A stretch of 64,000 nt of DNA, taken from assembly GCA_000733355.1 (NCBI GenBank), contig JNVV01000005.1, positions 1,578,335 to 1,642,334 on the forward strand. The letters run 5' to 3'. Of the stretch, positions 1-10,986 are shown in pieces. Position 1 is the first letter of the stretch. Every line of letters begins with the position of its first letter. Origin of the DNA: Falciphora oryzae (Eukaryota; Ascomycota; Sordariomycetes; Magnaporthales; Magnaporthaceae). The notes beneath the pieces are model-generated. The model was not told where the DNA came from and did not search any database. It worked only from the letters and a program-made list of their open reading frames with translations. Position numbers and translations under genes: made by a program.

Positions 1-2
1 TG

Positions 3-3000
3 AAACAAGTCGAGCTATCGCTAACGCACCTGAGCAGTGTTGTGCTTCCCGTCAAGGCCCTCCTGACCCAGTTCAAGTCAACGGACCATGGAGTCATCCG
101 GCATCTAGACTTGCTGTTTGTTCAGCATAGCATTGGTCGCATCGAGCCTGAGGAGCGCAGTGAGCTCGTCGCCCTACTTCTTGAGGGGATCGGCACAACC
201 TCCCTAAGCAGCCCATCGCTCTTCAACCTTCTACTCCGCATCCTGCCCGACGTCAAGATCCCGCCAAGAGGCACCAAGGAAGATGTCGCTTTCAGGGACG
301 AGATCGGCCTCTCGCACCCTAGGGACGCCACGCACGTCGCAGACTGGCTCGGCAAGTTCCTCCTGCTCAAGCAAACGACCGACGACTCCGCAGGCCTGTC
401 CAAGGAAGACATCGGTTTCCTTACCATGGGCAAACGCGACACATGGACGTCGCCCCATGGCTCCAAGCTCGCCGACACGCGCGTCCGCGCCGTCAACTTC
501 CTGGCCAGTGGCGCCTTCAAGGACGACGAGCGCTTCATCCCGTCTGTCCTCGCCGCGGCCAACTCGGACGGCCGGATCTCCTCGGTAGGCGAGGACCTCC
601 TCAAGAGGTCAACGGTGTCTGTCGAGGATACCAGGCACGTCGAGAGCCTCTTCGAGGCCCATGCCCGCCTCCCGCCGCCATACCGCACGCGGATCCTGAC
701 GCTCCTGGCCAAGTCCGCCGCATCCGTGAAGTACGCACCCCAGATCATGGATGTGGTCGAGCTGGACATGCACGGGCCCGCCCAGGAGCCGATGGAGATC
801 GACAGCGGCCCTGCTGCTGTCCGCATGAGGGCGCTGGGCCTGGAGCAGACAAAGCTGCACAAGGCCCTCTTCGAGTACCTCAACTGGGTGGCCCGCGTCG
901 GCCTCGGCAGGCCCAACTTCCATCTCGGCAAGCCGCTGGCCGACCGCCTCAAAGCATTCGTGCTGGAGCAAGGCTGGCCAGTGCCGCACAAGGCGCCGCT
1001 GTCGTTGGAACAGTCGGCGCTGCGGGCGCGCGCTTACGAGACCATCGGCGTGCTGGCCAAGACGGCGGTGCTGACCCAGCACGAGCGCGTCGTCCTGCTC
1101 GGCTTCCTCTTCCGCTCCCTGTCCGAGGACCCGTCCGACGTGGCACCCAGCGTCGAGGGCGCCCTCCCCAGCATGGCCCACCTCTTCGACGACACCCTCC
1201 CGCCCGAGCAGCTGCTCCTAGTCCACTCGATCCTGCTCAGCTACATGACCATGCCCGTGAGCCAGGGCGCAGAGGCCGTGCGCAGCACCCGGCCCGCCGC
1301 CGTCCGGTGCGCCAACCGGTACCTCCCGCTGTCCGACATCACGGCCAGGTGGATCGACATCCTGGCGGTCGCCGGCGCGCGGGACGAGCGCAGCGACGTC
1401 GTCGAGGAGGGGAACAAGGGCCTGGACCCCTGGACCTACTACGCCAACGACGACGCGTCCCCTGAGCTGCCCGACTGGAAGCAGATGGTGCGGACCTACT
1501 TCACCGAGATGATCTCGCATGCCGACAGCGACTATGTCCCTCCCTCGGAGCACCGCGGCTCCACCTTCTTCGGTAACTTCGACGGAGACCGCCTCAACGC
1601 CTACCCTGTCACCGTCAAGTACTGCACGCGCATGCTGTTCCTGTCCGCTCTCAAGAAGGACTTCAAGATCGAGCGGGGCTGGGAGAGCCAGCTGGAGACC
1701 AAGATCCGTTCCGACCTCAACGCCCGCCAGGTCGTCCGGGAGTACCTGGCCGACGTCACGGGCCAGGCTCTCCTTGAGCTTCTCACGGCCGCCTTTGAAG
1801 GCATACTTGAGGAAAAGCCGCAGGTCTCGATCGACTGTGCCCAGGGCTTCGTGGACGTTGCGTCGCTGGCGCCTAAGACCGTGCTCAGGAGCCTTGCCGA
1901 ACGAGCCCGCGAGCTGCTGCCCCTCGCCATGTCCAACCGAGACGAGCTCCGCGCTCTCGCTGCCAGGGCATATGGCATCCTCGGCGCCCACCCTACCAAC
2001 CCGGAGAATGCCATCGTCGAGGGGAGGAAATCTCTGGAAGACACGGCGCGCGGGTGGAAGACGGCCGTTGGCAGTGATCTGAACGCCGCCCAAGGAGCCT
2101 TTTTGTCCCTCGCACACCTCCTGTCAAGATCAGCGTACTACTCGTCAACATATTTCACTTTGACGTCTGCCGCTGGTGGTTTTAACGACCTGCACACCAT
2201 TCTGCCAAGCCCAGATGAGTTGTCCACCACCTCTCCGTCCTTCCAGGGCGCCATTTTTGAGACGGTTATCCAGCTTTGGACTGCTGGTTTCCCTGCCCTG
2301 CCTGAGGGTGAGGCAAGATCCAAAGCCATATCCTCTTGGTTAGACGTACTCTCTACTCAGGCAAAGAAGGGCAACGAGCGAGCAATCACCGCGTTGGGAC
2401 GCCTTCCTATCGCCCTGACCAAGCTTGAAGACGAGGAAGCAACTTTGAACTCCATTCTCACCAAGCTCTACGACCTCTACGAGATCAAGCAGGCCGAGGT
2501 ACACTTTGCCGTGGGCGAGGCCATCACGGCTGCCGTGGCCCGATGGGACGCTGAGGTAGTCCAGCTCACGCTGGATGTAGAGCCCAAGGACACGTCTTAC
2601 CGCATCCCCAAGCGTAGCGAGAGCGTCTCTGCAGTACTCGACAAGCTGCTCCAGGACTGCAAGTCTACCAAGCCATCACTCCTCAAGGCATCTGGCATCT
2701 GGCTCTTCTGTCTCATCCAGCACTGCTCACACCTGCCTGAGATCCACTCAAGACTTCGCGAGGGCCAGGCGGCTTTCATGCGACTGCTCGGTGCGCGTGA
2801 TGAGCTCGTTCAGGAGACTGCTTCAAGAGGACTGTCGCTGGCATACGAGAGGGGCGATGCAGCGCTTAGGGCAGATCTTGTGCGTGATCTCGTCGCCGCC
2901 TTTACAGGATCCGGACCCAAGCTCAAGGTGGACCAAGACACGGAGCTATTCGAGGCCGGCGCGCTGCCCACGGGCGAGGGCAAGTCCATCACATCGTACA

Positions 3001-5450
3001 AGGACATCGTCAGCCTGGCCAACGAGGTCGGAGACCAGAGCCTCATCTACCGCTTCATGTCGCTCGCCACCAACGCCGCTACCTGGTCGACTAGGTCCGC
3101 ATTCGGACGCTTCGGTCTTAGCAGTATTCTGTCCGAGTCTGAGGCCGACCCCAAGCTGTACCCCAAGCTCTACCGATATCGCTTCGATCCTAATCCCAAC
3201 GTGCAAAAGTCGATGAACGACATCTGGAAGGCGCTTGTCAAGGATTCGGGCGTCGTTATAGACACACACTTCGACGCCATCCTGACCGACCTGCTCAAGA
3301 GTATTATTGGCAGGGAGTGGAGGGTTCGCGAGGCTAGCTGCGCTGCCATCGGCGATTTGCTATCTGGGCAGAAATTCGGCAAGTACGAGAAGTTCTACAA
3401 GCAGATCTGGCAAGCCGCGGCCAAGGTTCTCGACGACGTCAAAGGCACCGTCCGGGAAGCTGCTTTCAGACTTTGCATCAGTCTTTCAAACACGCTCGTC
3501 CGGCACCTCGAAGACGGCGGTGGTACAGCATCAAGCTCGTCGGCGACCGCCAAGTCTATGATAAGCGAGGCCATGCCCTTCCTGCTATCCGACAAGGGCA
3601 TCCAGAGCAACGTCAAGGAGGTTCAAGGGATCACTATCGTTACTCTGGTGGAGATGGCAAAGCATGGGGGCGGCGGACTACGGCCCTACGTCGCTGAGAT
3701 CGTGCCCGTGTTCCTGAACCTGCTCAGCACAGTCGAGCCCGAGGCCATCAACTACCATTATCAGAGAGTGGGAGAGTCCAAACGCGACAAGATCGATAAG
3801 CTCAGGAGCTCACTTGTCTCAGCATCGCCCCTTTTGCAAACTGTCGACGACTGTCTCCGTTGTGTTGACGCCGAGACTATGCCCACCCTCCTCGATAGCG
3901 TTGAGCAGACCATCAAAGAAGCTATCGGCATGCCCACCAAGATCGGCTGTAGCAAACTCCTCGAGACGCTCTCCATCCGTCACGGCCTCGTATTCGCCCC
4001 TCACGCCCCCCGCTTCCTAAAGCTGTTGCGTCGCCAGATCCTAGATCGCAACGACGAAGTCAGTGTTTCGTACGCTCGCGCCGCCGCCTATGTCATTCGG
4101 CTCGCAAACGACAGTGCCAAGCTCGAGTTTGCCGAGTACCTCGAAGGGCTCTACTTCTCCGCCGAGGACGAGACGCGCCGCCAGAGAGTCGCAGACGCAG
4201 TACGCGCCGTAGCCGAGGTGTCGCCCGACCACTTCACCACCCTCGAGACCCGCCTGCTGCCGCTCGCTTACGTCGCTAGGCACGACGCCGACCAGTACGC
4301 CTCCAAGGCGTTTACAGCAGTCTGGGTCCGCCACGCCGGCGGCCACCTCACCACGGCACGGTACGCGACCGAGATCGCCAAGCTCGCCAACCGCGGCCTC
4401 GAGTCTCCCCAGTGGGCGCTCAAGCACGGTGCGGCGCTCGCGGCCGGCGACGCAGTCCGCTCCATCCTGCAGGCCTCGGACCGCGGCGGACAGGTCTTCG
4501 TGCCTGGCCTGAAAGCCGTCTGGCCCGCGCTGGACAAGGGCTTGGCCCTCAGGACGTTCGACAAGAAGGAGAAGCTGCTGGACGCGCTGGCCGACCTGGC
4601 TGAGAAGGGGGGCGCCTTCTGGAAGGGCGACGCGGCGCTCGAGGAGCGGGTCGCCAAGATAGCGGTGCGCGAGGCCAAGCGCACCAACGACGCCTACCGC
4701 ATCCCTGCCTTCAAGGTGCTCGGGCGCGTGGCCAAGGCGCACGAGGACATGGACCGGTATATGGACCGGGGCCAGGAGGTGGCCGTCGTCGTCCTGGCCA
4801 TCGCCAAGCCGCACCTCGACGCCCTCCTGGAGGGCGGCGAGGGCGGCGGCGGCGACAGGATGGACGTCGACGGCGGGAGCGGGGCGGACAAGCGCGCCCG
4901 GGAGGAGCTGGTGGCCAAGACGGCCGAGGCGGCGCTGGAGCTGGCGGCGCGGGGCGGGTGCTGGGCGCCTAAGATGCGCCTGAACCCTTCGTCGGCGCTG
5001 GCGGGCGTCATGACGGCGCTCACGCCGTACCTGGCCAGCGCCCAGTTCGCCGGAGCCAGGCGCTCGACCTGGTACGGCCTGGCGCGGTCGCTGCTGGCCG
5101 ACGCAGCCGCCGCCGCCGAGGCCGCGGCCGCGCGCCTGCCGGACGAGGACTTTGCCGACGCGACTAGGAGGCACGGCGGGGTCCTCGCCGGCTGGCTCGC
5201 GGGCACGCTGGACCTGGACGGGGCGCCCGCCGAGACGGGTACGGAGGCGCAGCGGACGGCGCGGGCCGAGGCGGCGCGGGAGTGGGCGCGGGCCGTCAAG
5301 GCCGGCGTGTTTGGTGTTGTGGCCGGCGACGGCAGCACCGTCGCGCCCGTCGTGACGGAGACGGCGGCGCTGCTGCGGGCTGCGGCCGGCCAGGAGCGCT
5401 CGGCTGATGTGAGGAGGGCGCTGGGGGAGGCCATCGCGGGGCTGGAGTAG
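3..5450 (+). CDS. ECM29: Proteasome adaptor/scaffold ECM29 (5' end outside window)
   Basis: This is a large HEAT-repeat protein of the Ecm29 family, which binds the 26S proteasome, tethers the core to the regulatory particle and takes part in quality control and stress disassembly. The reading frame is open from base 3 with no ATG; the first possible codon near base 42 is GTG, so the true start lies left of the window. About 1,815 residues are visible, close to the roughly 1,870 of yeast Ecm29, so only a short N-terminal piece is missing. The whole protein reads as helical repeat with no intron seen. A Gly/Asp-rich insert (about 4830-4890) and an Ala-rich stretch (about 5100-5140) lie near the C-terminus. 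The stop is TAG at 5448-5450. Long open frames on both strands over this gene are GC-driven shadows. Confidence 0.93.
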   Translation, partial: KQVELSLTHLSSVVLPVKALLTQFKSTDHGVIRHLDLLFVQHSIGRIEPEERSELVALLLEGIGTTSLSSPSLFNLLLRILPDVKIPPRGTKEDVAFRDEIGLSHPRDATHVADWLGKFLLLKQTTDDSAGLSKEDIGFLTMGKRDTWTSPHGSKLADTRVRAVNFLASGAFKDDERFIPSVLAAANSDGRISSVGEDLLKRSTVSVEDTRHVESLFEAHARLPPPYRTRILTLLAKSAASVKYAPQIMDVVELDMHGPAQEPMEIDSGPAAVRMRALGLEQTKLHKALFEYLNWVARVGLGRPNFHLGKPLADRLKAFVLEQGWPVPHKAPLSLEQSALRARAYETIGVLAKTAVLTQHERVVLLGFLFRSLSEDPSDVAPSVEGALPSMAHLFDDTLPPEQLLLVHSILLSYMTMPVSQGAEAVRSTRPAAVRCANRYLPLSDITARWIDILAVAGARDERSDVVEEGNKGLDPWTYYANDDASPELPDWKQMVRTYFTEMISHADSDYVPPSEHRGSTFFGNFDGDRLNAYPVTVKYCTRMLFLSALKKDFKIERGWESQLETKIRSDLNARQVVREYLADVTGQALLELLTAAFEGILEEKPQVSIDCAQGFVDVASLAPKTVLRSLAERARELLPLAMSNRDELRALAARAYGILGAHPTNPENAIVEGRKSLEDTARGWKTAVGSDLNAAQGAFLSLAHLLSRSAYYSSTYFTLTSAAGGFNDLHTILPSPDELSTTSPSFQGAIFETVIQLWTAGFPALPEGEARSKAISSWLDVLSTQAKKGNERAITALGRLPIALTKLEDEEATLNSILTKLYDLYEIKQAEVHFAVGEAITAAVARWDAEVVQLTLDVEPKDTSYRIPKRSESVSAVLDKLLQDCKSTKPSLLKASGIWLFCLIQHCSHLPEIHSRLREGQAAFMRLLGARDELVQETASRGLSLAYERGDAALRADLVRDLVAAFTGSGPKLKVDQDTELFEAGALPTGEGKSITSYKDIVSLANEVGDQSLIYRFMSLATNAATWSTRSAFGRFGLSSILSESEADPKLYPKLYRYRFDPNPNVQKSMNDIWKALVKDSGVVIDTHFDAILTDLLKSIIGREWRVREASCAAIGDLLSGQKFGKYEKFYKQIWQAAAKVLDDVKGTVREAAFRLCISLSNTLVRHLEDGGGTASSSSATAKSMISEAMPFLLSDKGIQSNVKEVQGITIVTLVEMAKHGGGGLRPYVAEIVPVFLNLLSTVEPEAINYHYQRVGESKRDKIDKLRSSLVSASPLLQTVDDCLRCVDAETMPTLLDSVEQTIKEAIGMPTKIGCSKLLETLSIRHGLVFAPHAPRFLKLLRRQILDRNDEVSVSYARAAAYVIRLANDSAKLEFAEYLEGLYFSAEDETRRQRVADAVRAVAEVSPDHFTTLETRLLPLAYVARHDADQYASKAFTAVWVRHAGGHLTTARYATEIAKLANRGLESPQWALKHGAALAAGDAVRSILQASDRGGQVFVPGLKAVWPALDKGLALRTFDKKEKLLDALADLAEKGGAFWKGDAALEERVAKIAVREAKRTNDAYRIPAFKVLGRVAKAHEDMDRYMDRGQEVAVVVLAIAKPHLDALLEGGEGGGGDRMDVDGGSGADKRAREELVAKTAEAALELAARGGCWAPKMRLNPSSALAGVMTALTPYLASAQFAGARRSTWYGLARSLLADAAAAAEAAAARLPDEDFADATRRHGGVLAGWLAGTLDLDGAPAETGTEAQRTARAEAAREWARAVKAGVFGVVAGDGSTVAPVVTETAALLRAAAGQERSADVRRALGEAIAGLE

Positions 5451-6800
5451 GGGGTGTGTTTGTACAAGTAGATATCGTTCGGGGCCGCATCGGGGTGGCA
5501 TGTTGTTGGGAAGGTCTGGGAATTTCGTGATGTTTTTTGATTGGGGTTTGTTTGTTTTTGGGTTTCGTAACGTATATTTTTGTCAGTTTTATTTTTATTT
5601 TAAGAATGCCAGTTTTTCTGTCCTTTTATTATTGCTGCCACTTTTGATCGCGTGAAAGTCCTCGCCGTTCACTTGGTTCCAAATCTCGTCGCCTGCTGTG
5701 GAAATCGGTAAAGCAAATGCGCACCGAGCTTGCCTGGGACTCCCTGGTGCATTGCCCTTTGCTCCAACTGGCAGTACGCTCCTTCTCTCGCGGCGGCGTC
5801 GTCAGGGAACCGGTTACAAAGGAAGTGCTCCCACCCACCGGTTCCCCGAAACGGCCAGCCAGCCGACGGAGTGAGCATCGAGGCTATTTCCCCAAGAACG
5901 ATTGACTCAAGTCCCGATCGACCGCTGGAAATACAACCAAGATGACCACCGACACCGACACTCGTCACCTCAACAACCTCGACGCCACCGCCGCCAAGCA
6001 TACGAGGCTATTGTGAAGGAGTTCCGAGGCAAGTGGGCAGCAAATATCATGTTGAGGTCTTTGCGGATCGCGCTGACATGACGGCAAACAAATCTGAGCA
6101 GGGGACAAACCGGTGGAGAAGAAAAAGCTGACGCAGTGAGGGACGATAAACTACTGCTCCTAGGCTACCTGACTCCACACGCGGTTTCGGGTCTTTTTTG
6201 GCTTTAAGTTCCTCCCATATTGGGGTAGGGAAGAAGATAGGTGGAAGACCGCCGTTGTTCACCTGGACCAAAGTGCAGGGTAGGTGAATTTACTACAAGG
6301 TAGCGCTGGCGTTGTATTTGATGGCACAGCGCAGAGCAGCTTTCAACGTCGGTGGCAGGGCTCCGCACACTGGTTGGCTTCATCACGTGGGTCCCTCTGA
6401 CTTCAATTGATTCGCCCAAAATTGTCCAAGCGGGTTCCAGAGCGGCCAACCAAGGAGCTCACAATTGTGGACGGCAATCGGTTGCGTCACAGGGCGGGCA
6501 GCCTGGAGCTCCGAGCACAGGCCTGGGTTTTTGTCGATCACGAAAGGCGGCAGCCCGATGGCGCATCCCCAAATCTCGACTCAAACCAGGAGAGTCTAAG
6601 AAGCTTCACGCACGCTCCAAGACACCACCCAAGGCTTCTCGTTGACGAGAAGGCCACGCGCGGCCTTTTTAACCCTCGCCACAGCACTGCAGGAAATACG
6701 TTTTCCTCATCCCCCGCCTGGGCGCTCTGCCCCGCCATCTCCCTTCTCACGACTTCCCACCCAGTCCTTGTGCGGCAGCGACACCCCACGACCCTTCGCC
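5451..6800. other. Intergenic region between ECM29 and the UBX gene
   Basis: The first 200 bases after the ECM29 stop are T-rich, as expected of a 3' UTR and polyadenylation region. A possible gene relic sits at 5942-6081 (listed separately). No other coding signal is supported. The last few hundred bases should hold the promoter and 5' UTR of the UBX gene; no clear TATA box is seen. Confidence 0.6.
5942..6081 (+). pseudogene. Possible relic of a gene 5' end, frameshifted
   Basis: An ATG in good fungal context (CCAAG before it) opens a frame of 24 codons that stops at 6014-6016. Shifting frame by one base at about 5999 continues a protein-like reading (AYEAIVKEFRGKW and on) to a stop at 6079-6081. 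This looks like the start of a lost gene interrupted by one indel. I do not recognise the family. It could also be chance. Confidence 0.22.
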
Positions 6801-8601
6801 ATGGCCGACACCGCGGGCGACGCCTCGTCCAACGACGAGAGCATCCAGCTTCTGATGGACCTTACCGCGGTCTCGGCTGACGTCGCCCGGAAGCTGCTCC
6901 AGATCACGCACAACGACGTCGAGACGGCGTGCACCCTCTGGTTCGACAACCCAGACATCATAAACTCCCTCTCCGACGCGCCAGCAGCCCGACCGCAGCC
7001 TTCCTCCTCCAGCAACCCGCCACGACTCTCGCGCACTAGCGGCCGCGAGGACGCGAGCGGGGTCATCCACATTGACAGCGACTCGGACGACGCCGCGGAT
7101 GCCGACATGGGCGGCACGGCGGACGCGACGGGCGAGGCTGCCGCCGCTGTGGCCGCGGCCCGGTTCGCCCAGGAAGACGAGGACGCCGCCTACGCCCGGC
7201 GGCTCCAGGAGGAGCTGTACGGGGCCGGCGGGGCTGGTGGTGGCGGCGCCAGCGGGGCTGGAGGCGCTGTCGATGACGGTGTGCGCGCCCCGATCGCTCG
7301 CACCACAGAGACGCTGGTGGGCGGTGCCGACTACTCGGGCATGTTTCACAGTGGTGCCAGGCTTAATCCGGATGAGGATGATGACGAAGCGGAGCGCTTC
7401 TTGGCAGAGATGAGGAGGGAGCGGCAAGCTCGGAATGGTAGGTTCTCAGGCGGTGGCAGTGACTCTACCTTCCCCCAGCGCCGAGATTTGGACACGTTCT
7501 GACATTTGGGATTTGCTTCGTTCTACAGAGTACAGAGCCGGCAGAGGCGCAGGCGTATTTTCTCAGTCGGTCTGGGACGATGGTCCTCCAGCGACGGGGA
7601 GCTCAAGCCAAGACAGCAACACCCGGCGACTCGCGGAGCTCTTCAGGCCGCCACGGGAAATCCTCACACACCTGGACTGGGACGACACGAGGGAAGAAGG
7701 CAAAGACCAGAAGAAGTGGATCCTGGTGAACCTGCAGGACATGTCTGTGTTCCAGTGCCAGCTGCTGAACCGGGATATATGGAAGGACGACCGCGTGCAG
7801 CAGCTGGTGCGCGAGCGCTTCCTGTTCTTGCAGTACGACAAGGATCATGTCAACGCGAGGCAATACATCCAGCTGTATCTGCCAAACGAGCAGCACAAGA
7901 TACCGGAGAACTACCCCCACATCGCCGTGGTGGACCCGCGGACGGGCGAGCAGATGAAGGTCTGGGCTGGCGTCGACTGCCCGACCCAGGCCGCCGACTT
8001 TGTCGAGAAGCTCGAGGACTTTCTAGAGCGCTACAAGTTCCAGGGCAAGAACCCGGTGGCCCAGACGCGGCCGCCCAAGAAGAAGGTGGACGTGGATCGC
8101 ATGACCGAGGAGGAGATGCTGCAGCTCGCCATGCAGAACAGCCTCGAGGGCGCCAACGGCGAGTCGTCCGAGTCGTCGGCCAGGCCTAGCATCCACGACC
8201 CGGATGAGCTCACGAGGGTGGACAAGGGCAAGCGCAAGGCTACCGACGATCCCGACACCGCCATGGACGCACCGTCATCTGCTCCGCAGGGGCAGTCGCC
8301 CTTCGCGAGGATACCATCGGACAGGCCGCACGAGGAGCCGGCGCCCGGTGGACCCGGCATCACGCGCATACAGTTCATGCACCCGGGCGGCAGGGTGGTG
8401 CGGCGGTTTGCGACGTCGGATCCGGTCTCGCGCGTGTACGAGTGGCTGAAGGCGTCGCCGCTGGATGAGTCCAAGGCCGGGGTTGAGTTTGAGCTCAAGC
8501 GGATGCCGCAGGGCGTGGACATGATCACGGACCTGGAGAAGACCATTGAGGAAGCGGGCATCAAACAGTCCACGCTGGCCGTCGAGTTCGTGGAGAGCTA
8601 G
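6801..8601 (+). CDS. UBA-UAS-UIM-UBX protein, Cdc48/p97 adaptor (UBXN7/Ubx5-like)
   Basis: Two exons, 6801-7437 and 7529-8601, give 569 residues; the intron (7438-7528) starts GTAGGT, has a TCTGAC branch site and ends CTACAG. The protein has an N-terminal UBA-like helix bundle (about 10-55), acidic and glycine-rich linkers, a UAS thioredoxin-like domain (about 245-400, with the segment WILVNLQDMSVFQCQLLNRD), a ubiquitin-interacting motif (about 404-421, EEEMLQLAMQNSLEG) and a C-terminal UBX domain (about 488-568). This order is that of human UBXN7 and yeast Ubx5, which link Cdc48/p97 to ubiquitylated substrates and to neddylated cullin ligases through the UIM. The role here is inferred from that architecture. 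The ATG at 6801 follows CCTTCGCC and is the first that includes the UBA. Confidence 0.9.
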
Positions 8602-10986
8602 GAGTCGACCTCGCTCCTGACCGATATAACCATGAACGGCATCTGCCACTCGTCTCGGCAGGGTGGCTGCAACTGGTTCCATCTTCACGAAGCCACGACA
8701 TTCCGACAATGCTTTCTCCGTTATGTTTTGCATGCATTCTTTACCAGCGAAAAACCTGGGGCAGGAGCTCTCACCACGGATTTACTACTCTTCCGTTTGG
8801 TCCCCTGGCTTATTGCCACTCTCTGGGCGTTTCCTTTTTTGGGCGCCGTGTTGTCGCGGTCTGTACGGGTTTCATACTCCTCCGGGCTGGCATCCAAGCG
8901 GCTTCTTCCTACCTGCATCCTCACACAGCATTCTGGTAGAGAGACGGGAAACCAGAGCGAGGGACGCAAAGCATTTTTTTTTTTTTTCTTTTCTGACTTG
9001 ATCTCTTCTTTTTCTTTTCTTTTTTTTTTTTTGCTTCCACGAATCACGCTCTCCTGACACCACTCTCTAGTAATTTCTTTCTTTGCCATTCCTAGGTTCT
9101 GACCCTCACGCTATAGACAAGGCAGGTAGGTAACCATTGATGAATTCACATTTATCGAAGTCCTGGGCTTCCTGAGCGAGAAGTTGCAGGCTGTGGTGGC
9201 ATGCATTTTGCTGCTAGCCCGTTTGACAGCTGACCGAAACCGAGCCTTCTGCTGCTGTCTGACGGCCCTGGAATGCCTGGAGTGCGATGACCGCGCTGTG
9301 GATCGGGCATGCACGAGTCGTGTCAAGTGAGTCCCGAGTGGCGGTGGCATCGGGAAGGCAAACCCAATCTTTGTGGAGGACACTTTTGGATCTCTGGCAT
9401 CACTGCGTGTGGGTAGATGCTCCGCGGGACTGCGAGTCGAAGTTCAAACCTCCGAGTTCTGATCGTGGACCAACAGATTAGATGACACCTTTCAACATTG
9501 GCGTCTCTCTTGATGGTGCCTCAGCGTTCGAGGAAGGTGTGGAACCTTGGGGTGACCACTTGGATACTGGCAGACTTCAGCCCCAGGAACCAGCCGTTAG
9601 CGTCGAGCAAGATCTCGGGCTCCTGCACGCTAAGAAGACACGATGGAATTGGACAGGCGGTGGACGGCACGTGCAACCTGGACCCTCACTGGCAACCCCG
9701 GCTTTTGATGCTTGATTCGTAGCCTGTCTTTTGGTAGCCTTCCAACCGTTTTGTCTGGCCTTTGTGCAGTACCACAGTACACGGCAGTCAAGCAGAATCC
9801 CAATCCCGCTTCCCGCGCAATTTCCATGGACCGTGAGCTCGGGGCAGGCCAGGCCAGGGCGGCCCTGGGTGGCGTGTGTTATGCAGCAGCAGCCGGGCTG
9901 ACCCTCCACATCCACCCATCCATCCACCCCCACCATGACTGCATGGCCCGACCCATGGCCTCCAGTGCCTGTCGTTGATTTTTGCGGGTTGACGAATGAG
10001 GGGCCGCGGGAAACGGCCGTCAACGGCGGCCGTGGTGCTTTCCTGATCTGGGCGCCCAGTCGGAAGGCGAGGAGAGAGTGTTGTTTCTCGACTCTCGAAG
10101 GGGAAGTAAACAAAAACTCAAAACTTCCCAATTCAATATTTGTTTCCGCAGGCTGGCGTCTGCAACTTCCCACCGTCGCCTTGCCTTGCCCGCCCTTCCA
10201 CCTCTAGCGCCTCTTCCCCCAGTGGATCACGCGTCGGGCACCTCTTCGACTCCCTAGACAGGGCTAGCTCTGCGCCTCGTCTGGCTGTCGGTGGCCATAT
10301 AAAAAGGCGCGGTGCATGAACAACAGTTTGAAGTCCGTGCTTCGCTGCAAAAAGGGTCACGGACCTGTGTGGAGAGAAAGAAGAAAAACAATTGGGTGGT
10401 GCACACCCACGACTTTCTTCGCACCGCAATCGGTCAAACATCCAAGTTTGGCTGGCAACCCTTGTCGTCGAGTCTGTCGAGAGTGGCCGGCTCACTGGTT
10501 TTCTTTCCTGCTTGTTTTTTTTTTTTCTTTCTTTTATTGTTTTTCTCTCTTTTTACTCTTCTTCGTCTCGGACTGCCTGCCTGCCGCCGTTCCTCGTCTG
10601 CACGCTGCTGCAGGCGTCGCGCTTGGGATAGCATTGGCACGCAACAACCATACCCACTCCCCGCGCTCCTTTCTTGCCTGCCTCCAAGGCCCCCCCTCTC
10701 GACGCGACCCTAGCCCAGCTGCTGCCTCTTGCCTCGACGGCGACGACGACGACCTTTCCCACCCCCAGCCGTTGAACGTTTCTCGGCCTGCCCCGTCGTC
10801 CATCCGTTCGCTCTGCCCGGCCCACGCGTGAACCGGTGCTCTCCCCGCCCGATTCGGTTCGGTCGAATTCTACACCGCACCCCCGGCCAGAGAAGGTCTA
10901 CCCCGGGGCCGAGACCAAAAGAAATAAAAACCCAATTCGTCCCTGCCGCGCCCCGGCCTGGGACGCACACACGCGCGCAGCCCACC
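8602..10986. other. Long intergenic region and 5' leader of the GCK kinase gene
   Basis: It holds T-rich tracts at about 8973-8990 and 9010-9032 (3' region of the UBX gene), otherwise unremarkable sequence, then a TATA box at 10298 and a strongly pyrimidine-rich leader (about 10510-10565) before the kinase ATG. No supported open frame was found; small ATG frames such as 9935-10207 have no recognisable protein character. Confidence 0.6.
10298..10305 (+). promoter_or_regulatory. TATA box upstream of the GCK kinase gene
   Basis: TATAAAAA lies 682 bases before the kinase start codon. If used, it implies a long 5' leader containing the CT-rich tract at 10510-10565, a pattern common in fungal genes with regulated transcription. 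Transcript mapping would confirm it. Confidence 0.45.

Noticed and set aside
4041..5501. 486-codon open frame on the minus strand within ECM29
   Set aside because: It lies antisense to a well-supported HEAT-repeat protein. It is Arg/Pro/Gly-rich with no domain, as expected from high GC at third positions.
8970..9035. Long T-rich tracts, considered as a poly(A) tail of a retroposed gene or LINE end
   Set aside because: No target-site duplication or coding remnant was found next to them; they are more likely 3' UTR or promoter pyrimidine tracts.
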